DNA from: Bergeyella_A cardium
GTDB lineage: Bacteria > Bacteroidota > Bacteroidia > Flavobacteriales > Weeksellaceae
Assembly: GCF_030012605.2 (NCBI RefSeq)
Contig: NZ_CP114055.2
Length of the DNA: 64,000 nt
Reading direction: 5' to 3' (one strand)
Part shown: positions 16,656-25,449 of the stretch, piece after piece
How the letters are laid out: each line of letters starts with the position of its first letter
Numbering within the stretch: the first letter of the stretch is position 1
Notes under the pieces: model-generated
What the model saw: the letters and a program-made list of their open reading frames with translations, nothing else
What the model was told of the DNA's origin: nothing
The model's database searches: none
Translations under genes and position numbers: made by a program

Positions 16656-18214
16656 TAAAAAGAATAAGTCTCCTCATCATTGCATTATTCTCCCTTTCAG
16701 CTTTTAGTCAAACTCAGAAAAGAAAGGAAGAACTTCAAAGACAAAATGCAGAGCTCAAAAAGCAAATTGCTGAAATCAATAAAAACTTAGCTGAAACTAA
16801 GAAAGAAGCGAAACTTTCGCTCACTTACCTCAATGAAGTCAATAAAAAAATTGTACTTCGGGAGAAGGTTGTGAACAATACCCAGAAAGAAAAGAAAATT
16901 TTGGAAGAGGATATCTACCTGAAACAATTAGAAATCAATCGCCAGAAAAAAGAGCTTGAGGTCATCCGAAAAAACTATGCAGATGTATTGGTAAAGGCAT
17001 ATAAGAACAAGGGCGTTCAGAATAAGGTAACCTTTATTCTCTCTGCGAAAAACCTCGGACAGGCATTGCGCCGCGTACAATATTTAAAGAGCTATTCAAA
17101 TTATCAGGAGAAAAAAGCTGCGGAGATTATGGGTGTAGCAGAGCAGCTAAGACAAACGATAGAAGCCCGTCAGAAAATCGTAAAAGATAAAGAGCAGCTC
17201 CTCACCAATCAAAAGAAAGAACTCCTAACGATAGAGGTAGAGCGAAAGCAGCGGGAGGATCTCCTTGCAGAGTTTAAGAAGAATGAAGTAAAGCTCACTG
17301 CTGAGATTCATCAGAAGCAGAGGGAATCAAAAGTGCTTGAGGCAAAGATAAGGGCGATTATTGCTGAAGAAATACGAATCGCAAAGGCTAAGGAGGAAGC
17401 TGAGCGCAAGGAGAGAGAAGAGAAAATCCGCCTTGCGAAGATTGCAGCTGAAAAAGAAAAGGCAAGAATAGAAGCAGAGAACAGAAGGAAGCTGGAAGAA
17501 GCAGCACGAGAGAAAGCAAAAGCTGAAGCCGAAGCAAAGAGACTTGCGGAGCTTGAAAGAAAAAAACTGGAAGATGCAAAGAAGAAAGCCGAGGAAGCTG
17601 CAAAAGCAGATGCCAGCGCACGAGCAGAGGAGCGCCGTATAGCCGCTGAAAAGGAAGCAAAAGAAGCAGAAGATAGGAGAAAAGCAGCAGAAGAGAAAGC
17701 CTTGCTCGCAAGGAAAAATGAAGCTGAACTTGCCAAGAAAAACGAAGAAGCCAAAAAAGCTGCCGAAGCCAAGACAATGACCAGCTTTGGTGTGGGTGCC
17801 GTAGCGGGGAGCAACTTTGCCGAGAACCGTGGGCGTATTGGTTTCCCAGTGGATAGGGGGACGATTACCCATTACTTCGGGAAGCGTCCTCATCCTGTTT
17901 TTAAGAATATTATAGAGGAGAATATCGGGATTAAAATCTCCGTACCTCCAGGCACTTCTGCCAAATGTGTTTTCCCAGGAGAGGTGAGCAAAGTCTTCGT
18001 AGAAGGAGGTACGAAAAATGTAATGGTAAGGCACGGAAACTACTTTACCATTTATTCAAATCTGAGTTCTACTCGGGTTTCTGCAGGGCAAAAGGTTTCC
18101 GCCGGGACAGTTATTGGAACCATAGCTGAGGATTACGATGGCTCTCATACCTTAGATTTCCAGATATGGGATGGTAAAAATCCTCTTGACCCATTGGGAT
18201 GGGTAGCCCGATAG
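16652..18214 (+). CDS. EnvC-like murein hydrolase activator (degenerate M23 domain)
   Basis: A 520-aa protein: signal peptide (MIKRISLLIIALFSLSAFSQ), about 200 residues of coiled coil, a long Ala/Lys/Glu-rich helical stretch (about 225-375), then a LytM/M23 domain (about 385-520). The zinc-binding residues of active M23 enzymes are not preserved: the first His/Asp site is replaced around HPVFKNIIEENIGIK, and the H-x-H end reads YSNL. It therefore resembles EnvC, which binds FtsEX and activates amidases at the septum instead of cutting peptidoglycan itself. ftsE of this genome is at 1412. An amidase of the AmpD fold is at 34523, but EnvC partners are usually of another amidase family. Confidence 0.88.
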   Translation: MIKRISLLIIALFSLSAFSQTQKRKEELQRQNAELKKQIAEINKNLAETKKEAKLSLTYLNEVNKKIVLREKVVNNTQKEKKILEEDIYLKQLEINRQKKELEVIRKNYADVLVKAYKNKGVQNKVTFILSAKNLGQALRRVQYLKSYSNYQEKKAAEIMGVAEQLRQTIEARQKIVKDKEQLLTNQKKELLTIEVERKQREDLLAEFKKNEVKLTAEIHQKQRESKVLEAKIRAIIAEEIRIAKAKEEAERKEREEKIRLAKIAAEKEKARIEAENRRKLEEAAREKAKAEAEAKRLAELERKKLEDAKKKAEEAAKADASARAEERRIAAEKEAKEAEDRRKAAEEKALLARKNEAELAKKNEEAKKAAEAKTMTSFGVGAVAGSNFAENRGRIGFPVDRGTITHYFGKRPHPVFKNIIEENIGIKISVPPGTSAKCVFPGEVSKVFVEGGTKNVMVRHGNYFTIYSNLSSTRVSAGQKVSAGTVIGTIAEDYDGSHTLDFQIWDGKNPLDPLGWVAR

Positions 18215-18243
18215 TAAAAGCTGATGATATATATACCTTATAC

Positions 18244-18276
18244 TGTCCGAGCTGAAAGGCTCGGACATATTTTTAC
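18244..18276 (+). terminator. Intrinsic terminator of the DUF4292-EnvC operon
   Basis: TGTCCGAGC-TGAAAG-GCTCGGACA, a perfect 9-bp stem, followed by TATTTTTA. Confidence 0.85.
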
Positions 18277-18342
18277 AGGTTAGATAAAAGATAAATTAAA
18301 TAAAAAGAAAGGGATAATACTATTTCCAGTCATTACGAGAGG

Positions 18343-18379
18343 AATAAAAAGCCCCGCAACTGTTACCAGCTGCAAGGCT
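18343..18379 (-). terminator. Intrinsic terminator of the SGNH lipoprotein gene
   Basis: On the minus strand AGCCTTGCAGCTG and CAGTTGCGGGGCT form a 13-bp stem (three G-T pairs) with loop GTAA, followed by TTTTTATT. It lies about 30 nt past the stop. Confidence 0.8.
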
Positions 18380-18410
18380 CAAATTTAACACAAATGATAA
18401 AAAAGCTATT

Positions 18411-19961
18411 CTACTTTGGGAAGGTAACCCCTGAATACTTATTAGGATTTACTTGTGGGAGGGTAGAGTTGTACTTTGCATTAATCGCTTTTATAAATTC
18501 ATTGCCGATAATGGCATAGCCCCTGCCTGTGAGGTGAACACCATCTAATGAAAACGCTCCACCAGTAATGAATTTCGCAGAGTAATTTACTCCATCCCAT
18601 TTAATGCCCGAATTTTTTCCAAGCTCCACCATTTTAGCATTAGCATCTACGAAAGCGAGGTTATATTCATCAGCGAGGGACTTTATTGCGGCATTATAAG
18701 CTGTAGTTGCGGTCTTTATTTCCTCAATTTCAGCCTTTGTAAGCACATATTTGTCATCCAAAGGATAGGTTATTCCGTGTTTGTTCAGCATATTTGCATA
18801 AGTTGCGGGTATTGTGCTTGGGAGCGTTACTGGTGTGCCTATTTCTGCCTTTGTAGTGAGGAGAATTAAGTCCTCACTGGTCGCGTGCCTTGCCTGTCCG
18901 AAAGTATCCCCAAGGAAATTAGCGAGTTCAGCTGGGATTCCACTCTGTTTGAGCATAAAACTTATCGGCTTTGAAAGGTCTTTGAGAGATTCATCCTTAA
19001 TCAATACAGGATTTTGCCCTTCTTTCAAGGTTTGAAGCCTGCCATCAGCTTTTAATACCTTTAATATAGGGGTCAATCTTCCAAGTCCTCCGTTAATTAC
19101 CGCTGCATTTTCTTTAGTTAATGGTACTGGGTTATACGGTATCGTTGTAAAGAAAGGTATGTCCGTTACCGAAGGGATATTGGCCACCACTCCCTTGCTT
19201 GCGCCCGCTGCTCTCATTCCCTCTACTATTGCTTTTATGCTTCCTGCGAGTACTTTTGGGTCTGTGATGTCATTACTGCCGTAGGTGGCCGCATTATAAT
19301 TGCCGGTTTGGTTGGTTCCTACGCCTCCACTCGTCGCATAGCTGAGGACATCGTTATTTCCAATCCAAAGCGAGAAAAATGTAGGCTTTTGTGCCACAGC
19401 ATCTTTTAAAACGCTGGTAGATGCAGAAGAGGCAAAGCGAACAAAATAAGGATTTGCCTTGCCAGAAGCTACATTAGCCAAATTTCCGTAGCCCTCTGCT
19501 ACTAAGTGGAAGGATTTTGCTCCTGGTACCCCCATATTTCCAAAGCCACCAGAGAGTGGAGCTGTAAGTGAGGTCGTAGGAACCGCATCTACTTTGCTAA
19601 TGACAGGCGAGCCCTTGATAAACGACTGAATATAGAGTTTCGTAGGCTGGATAACATCCGCTCCAACTACAATTCCCCCGTTATTATCCGCCATTAAAGG
19701 GAGTTTAAACTCTCCTCCTCCTGCAAGTTTCATCTGTTGGGCGATGATGTTCGGGTAAGACTCGTTCTGTGCGTCTATATAGAGCGCACCGTCTCTATAA
19801 CCAGAGGTTAGCGAGTTTCCGAGCGCGATATATCTGCTAAAATCTGCATCGCCGTTAGTTACTTTTATATCTGCTACATCTTGGTCAAAGTCTGTACTGT
19901 TACAGCTTTGTACAGACAGGAATACAGCTGCTATTGCCGTACTGATAATTATCTTTTTCAT
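18411..19961 (-). CDS. SGNH/GDSL hydrolase lipoprotein
   Basis: A 516-aa protein with lipobox FLSVQSC at residues 14-20. Block I is ALGNSLTSGY (about 48) with the catalytic serine, block III contains WIGNNDVL (about 205), and block V is DGVHLTGRGYAI (about 480) with the Asp-x-x-His pair. All four SGNH residues can be seen. It is probably a surface or periplasmic esterase or lipase. It begins 10 nt after the OmpP1/FadL gene on the same strand, and this pair recurs in Flavobacteriia, suggesting that the hydrolase releases a hydrophobic product that the porin takes up (inference). Confidence 0.9.
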   Translation of the reverse strand: MKKIIISTAIAAVFLSVQSCNSTDFDQDVADIKVTNGDADFSRYIALGNSLTSGYRDGALYIDAQNESYPNIIAQQMKLAGGGEFKLPLMADNNGGIVVGADVIQPTKLYIQSFIKGSPVISKVDAVPTTSLTAPLSGGFGNMGVPGAKSFHLVAEGYGNLANVASGKANPYFVRFASSASTSVLKDAVAQKPTFFSLWIGNNDVLSYATSGGVGTNQTGNYNAATYGSNDITDPKVLAGSIKAIVEGMRAAGASKGVVANIPSVTDIPFFTTIPYNPVPLTKENAAVINGGLGRLTPILKVLKADGRLQTLKEGQNPVLIKDESLKDLSKPISFMLKQSGIPAELANFLGDTFGQARHATSEDLILLTTKAEIGTPVTLPSTIPATYANMLNKHGITYPLDDKYVLTKAEIEEIKTATTAYNAAIKSLADEYNLAFVDANAKMVELGKNSGIKWDGVNYSAKFITGGAFSLDGVHLTGRGYAIIGNEFIKAINAKYNSTLPQVNPNKYSGVTFPK

Positions 19962-19971
19962 ATCATTTTTC

Positions 19972-21207
19972 TTATTTGAGGTTATATCTGATGCCCAAGC
20001 CGAAGTAGTAAGCCTTCGATTTCGCTTGTCCAGAGAAGTTGTATTGTTCGTTATTAAATTTTCTGCTTTGTTGGAAGGCTCTTGCCGCTGCCAAATCGAT
20101 TCCGAAGGATTTAAAGTTAAAACCTACCCCAGCGGTGAGAACATTCATATTAAATGAAGGCGTTTCGGGGATAAAATCTTTGTCCGCGTACGGAGATTCG
20201 TCCCAATACCAGCCCAATCTACCCGTGATGAGCTCATTAAATTTGTATTCCGTCCCGAGTCTAACGGTTCTCGTGCTCTTAAAGTTCTTGTCAGATACCA
20301 AAACGGTAGGGTCGCTCGGGTGGTTCCCGATTTTAGCGTTTTCAAAATCGAGGGTAAGCTTATCATAGCCGTCCCAGCCCGTATAATTGAAGTCCGCAGC
20401 CACTTTCCACTTAGGCGTTATTCTATACGAAGCGGCAAGTGTGTATTCATCCACTAATGGGAGCGTCGCTTTAAAGGAATCTTGCCCATTTGCATCGAGC
20501 CCGAGAACCGAGTAGAGGCTTGGCGCCACATTAAAGCTCACTTTTCCGTTCTCCGCCTTCATATCCACAGGACTTCTGTATGCAATACTGACATTCAGAT
20601 TGTCATCAGGCTGAAAATAGAAACCCAGACCGAAGCCACTTCCACTGGCTTTCTCATCTTTTATGTTTAGACTTCCTCCGAGTAGGGTAACCGCCTTATC
20701 CCAATCTACCGAACCTTTTGCGTAGATGTAGCTACCGCCCAGCGATACCCAAGGCGCCAGTTTTACGGATACCATCGGCTGAAAAAAGAAACTTTTCAGC
20801 TGCATTTTCTGTACGATATCCTTACCACTCCATTCTTCCCCCCAATCTACCGTACTTCCGAACGGCGTAGCGAAGCTGAAGCCCACAGAGACCTCATCCA
20901 CCACTTTATAAGCGACCGCAGCGTAGAGCGGCGTGCCCAGAGGGTTATTTGTCTTGTGATTCTCCAGTGTGTGCGGGTTTTGGTACTCAATAGTAGAGGT
21001 TACCCCGAAGCCTCCCGCTACTACACTCAGTTTTGAGGGGATAAATGACATCCCCGCAGGGTTAAAGAATGCAATACTGGCGTCTTCTGCGTGTGCTGAA
21101 GTGTGTGCCATCGCTAGCTGCCTTACGCCTTGCAGAGAAACCTTAAATCCTCCTGCAAAGACCATCGTACCAGCCAGTAATGATGCGCTAATAACGAGTT
21201 TTTTCAT
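19972..21207 (-). CDS. OmpP1/FadL/TodX-family outer membrane transporter
   Basis: A 411-aa beta-barrel with signal peptide MKKLVISASLLAGTMVFA and the hallmark plug region FKVSLQGVRQLAMAHTSAHAEDASIAFFNPAGMSF just after it. The family moves long-chain fatty acids or other hydrophobic compounds across the outer membrane. The ORF extends upstream to 21276, but the methionine at 21207 is the one with a signal peptide. First gene of a two-gene operon with the SGNH lipoprotein. Confidence 0.92.
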   Translation of the reverse strand: MKKLVISASLLAGTMVFAGGFKVSLQGVRQLAMAHTSAHAEDASIAFFNPAGMSFIPSKLSVVAGGFGVTSTIEYQNPHTLENHKTNNPLGTPLYAAVAYKVVDEVSVGFSFATPFGSTVDWGEEWSGKDIVQKMQLKSFFFQPMVSVKLAPWVSLGGSYIYAKGSVDWDKAVTLLGGSLNIKDEKASGSGFGLGFYFQPDDNLNVSIAYRSPVDMKAENGKVSFNVAPSLYSVLGLDANGQDSFKATLPLVDEYTLAASYRITPKWKVAADFNYTGWDGYDKLTLDFENAKIGNHPSDPTVLVSDKNFKSTRTVRLGTEYKFNELITGRLGWYWDESPYADKDFIPETPSFNMNVLTAGVGFNFKSFGIDLAAARAFQQSRKFNNEQYNFSGQAKSKAYYFGLGIRYNLK

Positions 21208-21520
21208 AACTAATTCTAAAAATAATCGCCCAAAGATATAATAATCATTATTCAAAACATAAGATTTATTAAACAAAATCTATAAAATATTATATCGTTT
21301 AATTCATTTAATAATGATAATTGCTTGTAAATAATATATATATTATAGGATTAAATATTTTTGTTTAATATTAAACAATATCTAATTTTCTGTTGATAAA
21401 GATTGTCTATCTCTTGTTTATTCTTTCTTCAAAGGAAGAAACTGTATTTAAATATTGAGATTTTATCATTTGAACATTGATAGCTATATTTCTATTTTAC
21501 CATTTAAATGTCTCTTCTCT
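21208..21520. other. AT-rich intergenic region, no gene seen
   Basis: It lies between divergent genes and is very A/T-rich, with no coding frame. It should hold the promoter of the FadL-type gene. One 7-bp inverted repeat (TTTCTTC-AAAG-GAAGAAA at 21424-21441) is present. Confidence 0.6.
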
Positions 21521-21546
21521 AAAATCTTAATTTAAATTAAGATTTT
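21521..21546. promoter_or_regulatory. Perfect 26-bp palindrome upstream of the oxidoreductase promoter
   Basis: AAAATCTTAATTT is followed directly by its exact reverse complement AAATTAAGATTTT. The centre lies about 30 bp before the -7 box at 21564, so a dimeric regulator bound there would overlap the -33 region. No gene reads into it on the plus strand, which makes a terminator unlikely. Confidence 0.6.
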
Positions 21547-21563
21547 TATTCAGATTAATGATT

Positions 21564-21571
21564 TACCTTTG
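21564..21571 (+). promoter_or_regulatory. Promoter -7 box of the NAD(P)H oxidoreductase gene
   Basis: TACCTTTG fits TAnnTTTG, 35 nt before the ATG. Confidence 0.6.
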
Positions 21572-21605
21572 TCCTCTTATTAATAAATAGAAAATTAAAG
21601 AACCA

Positions 21606-22166
21606 ATGAAAAGCGTACTCATCGTAAGTGGGCACCCTAATTTAGCCCAATCTAACGCCAATAAAGCGATAATAGACGAACTGAAACACCTCCTTCCCAA
21701 TGCGGAAGTGAGTGATCTCGGGGCGCTCTACCCAGATTTCAAAATCGCCGTAGAAGCAGAGCAGAAGAAACTCCTAAACGCCGATGTAATCGTGTGGCAA
21801 GCGCCAGTTTACTGGTATTCAGTGCCTGCAATCCTCAAAAAATGGATAGATGATGTCTTCACCTACGGCTTTGCCTACGGAGGCACAGGCGATAAGCTCA
21901 AAGGTAAGAAGCTCATCCTCTCCTTTACTGCTGGCGCTGGCGTAGAGGACTATACCCCTGAGAACGAAGGAGAAAAACCCTTTGAAAACCTCCTGCCACC
22001 CCACAAAGAAACCGCAGCGCTCTGCCAGCTCAGCCTCCTCGACCCTGTAATTTCTTTCGGGATGATGTATCTCCCTGGTCTATCGCCAGAATCCGCCCTT
22101 ACAGCGCTTCAATCTAAGGCTAAAGACCACACACGGCAAGTATTTGACCAGATTTATAACCTCTAA
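21606..22166 (+). CDS. Flavodoxin-fold NAD(P)H-dependent oxidoreductase (quinone reductase type)
   Basis: A 186-aa protein. SGHPNLAQSNANKAI binds the FMN phosphate, and WQAPVYWYSVPAILKKWIDDVFTYGFAYG is the conserved core of the YwrO/KefF/MdaB-type quinone reductases. It should carry out two-electron reduction of quinones or similar compounds in the cytosol. The palindrome just upstream suggests that it is controlled by a dimeric repressor, as many such reductases are. A lipoprotein gene follows 15 nt downstream. Confidence 0.88.
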   Translation: MKSVLIVSGHPNLAQSNANKAIIDELKHLLPNAEVSDLGALYPDFKIAVEAEQKKLLNADVIVWQAPVYWYSVPAILKKWIDDVFTYGFAYGGTGDKLKGKKLILSFTAGAGVEDYTPENEGEKPFENLLPPHKETAALCQLSLLDPVISFGMMYLPGLSPESALTALQSKAKDHTRQVFDQIYNL

Positions 22167-22181
22167 AACCACCTTATCCGT

Positions 22182-22664
22182 ATGAAAAAAGCAATCATCA
22201 TCAGCCTCTCCGCATTCTTTATCCTCTCTTGCGAGAAGCCCAACAATGCTGACCAGAAAACGGGCATAAATCACGAGAAAACAGAGGATAATTCCCAAAG
22301 CGAGAACCTTAGCGCAGCTAAAACACCCATCAACATCATCGGTAAGAAGGCTACGATCACCTACCCCGATTTTGTTGCTGAGGTAGAATACATTAGCCCC
22401 ACGAAAGTCCGCTGGAAGACTACCGATATAGATGGAAATACCTTAGAGGAAACCTCCACTGCTGGGATAAAACAAATCAGCGACACCCAATTTTTGGTTC
22501 ATTGGGTGGAGGACGACGGTACTGCTGTAAGCCAGCTCATCGACACTGAAAAAGGAAGCGCCAGCGTCTTACTAAGTATTTATAATGAGGGAGAGGAGAC
22601 TTATAATGAAGGAAACGGGAGAGAAGTCCGCTCCCTCGAGGGGAAATTCAGTCTAAAACCTTAA
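22182..22664 (+). CDS. Lipoprotein with MoaF-like beta domain
   Basis: A 160-aa protein with lipobox FILSC (residues 13-17), a polar linker of about 35 residues, then a beta-rich domain (ITYPDFVAEVEYISPTKVRWK ... FLVHWVEDDGTAVSQLID) that reads like MoaF-type calycin domains. The function is unknown. It is co-transcribed with the flavin oxidoreductase and followed by a terminator. Confidence 0.65.
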   Translation: MKKAIIISLSAFFILSCEKPNNADQKTGINHEKTEDNSQSENLSAAKTPINIIGKKATITYPDFVAEVEYISPTKVRWKTTDIDGNTLEETSTAGIKQISDTQFLVHWVEDDGTAVSQLIDTEKGSASVLLSIYNEGEETYNEGNGREVRSLEGKFSLKP

Positions 22665-22710
22665 ATTTGAATCTATAACTCTAAATAATAGATTTTTAAA
22701 ATAAAATTCT

Positions 22711-22736
22711 TCCCTCCAAATCGGAGGGATTTTATT
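22711..22736 (+). terminator. Intrinsic terminator
   Basis: TCCCTCC and GGAGGGA form a 7-bp stem followed by TTTTATTTA. Confidence 0.78.
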
Positions 22737-22798
22737 TATACAATGGAGCGACTGTTTGTCTATTAATCTTTAATCCTTACTGAACAATAAAAAAGTGG

Positions 22799-22806
22799 TA
22801 CATTTG
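22799..22806 (+). promoter_or_regulatory. Promoter -7 box of the rlmD-lpxB operon
   Basis: TACATTTG fits TAnnTTTG, 33 nt before the rlmD ATG. Confidence 0.6.
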
Positions 22807-22839
22807 CAGGTTCTTATTAGAATCTAAGCCATTAGCAAG

Positions 22840-24240
22840 ATGAAGAAAAACAAGATTTTAGAAAATATAAAACTCTTCGCTGCAGGAGCGAAAGGAGTAG
22901 CAATTGGACGGACGGAAGAAGGGAAAACAGTGCTCGTAACAGGTGCAGTGCCTGGCGATAGCGTAAATGTAAGGGTGAGGAAGTCTAAATCCAAGTACAT
23001 AGAAGGTGAGGCAGTGGAGATTTTGGAGTATTCAGCGGACAGAGTAGAACCAAAATGTGAGCATTTCGGTGTTTGCGGGGGCTGTAAGTGGCAAAACCTG
23101 AGCTATGAGAAGCAACTCTACTTCAAACAGGACGAGGTGCTGAATAATATTAGGAGAATCGGTGGTGTGGATGATTTTGAGCTGGTGCCTATCCTCGGCT
23201 CAGAGGAGCAATACTACTACCGAAACAAAATGGAGTTCTCGTTCTCGAACGCCCGCTGGCTTACCCCAGAAGAGGTGAGCTCGCAGCAAGATATTAACGA
23301 TAAAAATGCGCTCGGATTTCATATACCTGGGATGTGGAGCAAGGTTTTAGACCTGAAAAACTGCTACTTGCAGGAAGACCCTTCTAATGAACTGAGAATA
23401 GCGGTGCGCTCCTTCGCAGAAAAACACGGAATGGCGTTCTACGATCTGAAAAACCAAGATGGATTCCTCCGAACGCTGATGATGAGGCAAAATTCTAAGG
23501 GCGAATGGATGGTAGTCTTCCAACTCTTCCGCGAGGAGGAGGAAAATAGGAAGAAACTCTTTGACTTTATCCTCTCAAAATTCCCCCAGATTAAGACATT
23601 GGTGTATGCCATTAACCCAAAAGGCAATGATTCTGTGTATGATTTGGAGATTAAAACCTATTATGGCGATGGATTTCTGATGGAAGAGATGGATGGGCTT
23701 AAGTTTAAGGTTGGTGCGAAGTCCTTCTTCCAAACCAACTATAAACAAGCGCTCGAACTTTACAGAAAGACGCTCGAATTTGCCGATTTAAAGGGCAATG
23801 AAGTGGTTTATGACCTCTATACTGGCACAGGAACGATCGCTCAATATGTAGCTCGGAACGCAAAGCAGGTTATCGGGATAGAATCCGTACAAGAAGCGAT
23901 AGATGCCGCTACGGAGCACGCAAAACTCAACGGACTTGCGAACTGTACCTTCTACTGTGGGGATATGAAGGAGGTTTTTACAGAGGAATTTCTCGCTCGC
24001 CACCCCAAAGCCGATGTACTCATCACCGACCCTCCGAGAGATGGGATGCACCCAAAAGTTGTGGAGCAAATCCTTAAACTTTCACCTGAAAAAATCGTCT
24101 ATGTGAGCTGCAACTCGGCTACACAAGCGAGAGACATCGCCCTGATGAAAGACGACTATAAACTGGTGAAGATACTCCCCGTAGATATGTTCCCACAAAC
24201 CCATCATATAGAGAATATAGCCCTCTTAATAAAGAAATAA
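22840..24240 (+). CDS. rlmD: 23S rRNA uracil-C5 methyltransferase, RlmD/TrmA family
   Basis: A 466-aa protein: an N-terminal TRAM domain (to about 60), a four-cysteine Fe-S motif CEHFGVCGGCKWQNL (about 74-88, with a further upstream Cys possible), and a C-terminal SAM domain with YDLYTGTGTIAQYVA, TDPPRDGMH and the catalytic VSCNSATQARD. The family makes m5U in 23S rRNA (U1939 or U747) or in tRNA; the Fe-S/TRAM layout points to the RlmD/RlmCD side. Its stop codon is directly followed by the lpxB ATG with no gap, so the two are coupled. Confidence 0.9.
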   Translation: MKKNKILENIKLFAAGAKGVAIGRTEEGKTVLVTGAVPGDSVNVRVRKSKSKYIEGEAVEILEYSADRVEPKCEHFGVCGGCKWQNLSYEKQLYFKQDEVLNNIRRIGGVDDFELVPILGSEEQYYYRNKMEFSFSNARWLTPEEVSSQQDINDKNALGFHIPGMWSKVLDLKNCYLQEDPSNELRIAVRSFAEKHGMAFYDLKNQDGFLRTLMMRQNSKGEWMVVFQLFREEEENRKKLFDFILSKFPQIKTLVYAINPKGNDSVYDLEIKTYYGDGFLMEEMDGLKFKVGAKSFFQTNYKQALELYRKTLEFADLKGNEVVYDLYTGTGTIAQYVARNAKQVIGIESVQEAIDAATEHAKLNGLANCTFYCGDMKEVFTEEFLARHPKADVLITDPPRDGMHPKVVEQILKLSPEKIVYVSCNSATQARDIALMKDDYKLVKILPVDMFPQTHHIENIALLIKK

Positions 24241-25350
24241 ATGAAGTATTATATCATTGCAGGCGAGGCATCTGGGGATTTGCACGGCAGTAACCTGATG
24301 AAAGCCATCCTAAAACAAGACCCCAACGCTGAATTTAGGTTTTGGGGAGGAGATTTAATGGAAAGCGTGGGCGGAACACTCGTAAAACATTATAGAGATC
24401 TGGCTTTTATGGGCTTTTTAGAGGTGGCAAAAAACATCAGAACAATACTTAAAAACATAAAATTCTGCAAAGAAGACCTAAAAAACTACCTCCCTGATAC
24501 ATTGGTGCTGATAGACTATCCTGGCTTCAACCTGAGGATTGCAAAGTTTGCTAAAAGCCTCGGAATACGGGTGGTTTATTATATATCGCCCCAACTTTGG
24601 GCTTGGAAAGAAGGAAGAGTGAATATTATTAAGAAATATGTAGATGAAATGCTGGTAATCCTCCCTTTTGAAGAGGATTTTTATAAAAAACATCAGTATA
24701 ATAAGGTTCGGTTCGTAGGGCACCCTCTCTTAGATGCTATTTCGGATTTGAAACCCATCAGTAAAGACGAGTTTAAAAAGGAGTTTAATCTTAATGATAA
24801 AGAAATTATAGCACTGCTCCCCGGCTCAAGAAAACAGGAAGTGGAGAAAATGCTCTCCATAATGCTTTCTGTAAGGGAGAGATTTGAGGATTATCAATTT
24901 GTTATAGCAGGAGCACCAAGCCTACCGAGAGAATTCTATCAAAAATATGTAGATGATGATGTACACTTTGTCTCTAACCGTACTTATGACCTGCTTAGAT
25001 GCTCTTCGGCGGCGTTGGTTACCTCTGGTACGGCGACTTTGGAGACAGCTCTGCTGAATGTTCCAGAAGTAGTGTGCTACCGTGGCAGTAAAGTGTCTTA
25101 CCACATAGGAAAATGGCTCATTAGAAACATAAAGTACATCTCTTTGGTTAATTTAATTATGAATAAAGAAGTGGTAAAAGAATTAATTCAGGATGAGTTG
25201 ACCACAGATAATTTAGTAGGAGAACTTCACAAGGTTTTATACGAGAATAGAGAGAGAATACTCTTGGATTATAAAGAATTACAGAATAAATTAGGAGGAA
25301 AAGGAGCGAGTGATAAAGCAGCAATGGTTATCATTAAAGCATTATTGTAA
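24241..25350 (+). CDS. lpxB: Lipid-A-disaccharide synthase
   Basis: A 369-aa GT19 glycosyltransferase that joins UDP-2,3-diacylglucosamine and lipid X at the inner face of the inner membrane. N-terminal YYIIAGEASGDLHGSNLM is diagnostic; LLPGSRKQEVEKML and SGTATLETAL form the donor-binding half. Complete and of normal length. It is the second gene of the operon with rlmD; other lpx genes are not in the window. Confidence 0.95.
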   Translation: MKYYIIAGEASGDLHGSNLMKAILKQDPNAEFRFWGGDLMESVGGTLVKHYRDLAFMGFLEVAKNIRTILKNIKFCKEDLKNYLPDTLVLIDYPGFNLRIAKFAKSLGIRVVYYISPQLWAWKEGRVNIIKKYVDEMLVILPFEEDFYKKHQYNKVRFVGHPLLDAISDLKPISKDEFKKEFNLNDKEIIALLPGSRKQEVEKMLSIMLSVRERFEDYQFVIAGAPSLPREFYQKYVDDDVHFVSNRTYDLLRCSSAALVTSGTATLETALLNVPEVVCYRGSKVSYHIGKWLIRNIKYISLVNLIMNKEVVKELIQDELTTDNLVGELHKVLYENRERILLDYKELQNKLGGKGASDKAAMVIIKALL

Positions 25351-25370
25351 GCGAAAAAATGAATTTATTT

Positions 25371-25402
25371 TTTGGAGGTTAAATATATTGTATTTAGATT
25401 TG
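25371..25402 (+). promoter_or_regulatory. Promoter of the azurin gene
   Basis: TTTG at 25371-25374 and TAGATTTG at 25395-25402 with a 20-nt spacer; the ATG follows 47 nt later. Confidence 0.7.
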
Positions 25403-25449
25403 CAGTGTAAAATTTATTATTTCTAAATTATCAATTAAATTAAACATCT

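Noticed and set aside
17311..18034. Long minus-strand frames opposite the EnvC-like gene
   Set aside because: They mirror the Ala/Lys/Glu-rich repeats of the coiled-coil region, and their predicted products are low-complexity Ser/Ala/Phe/Leu stretches.
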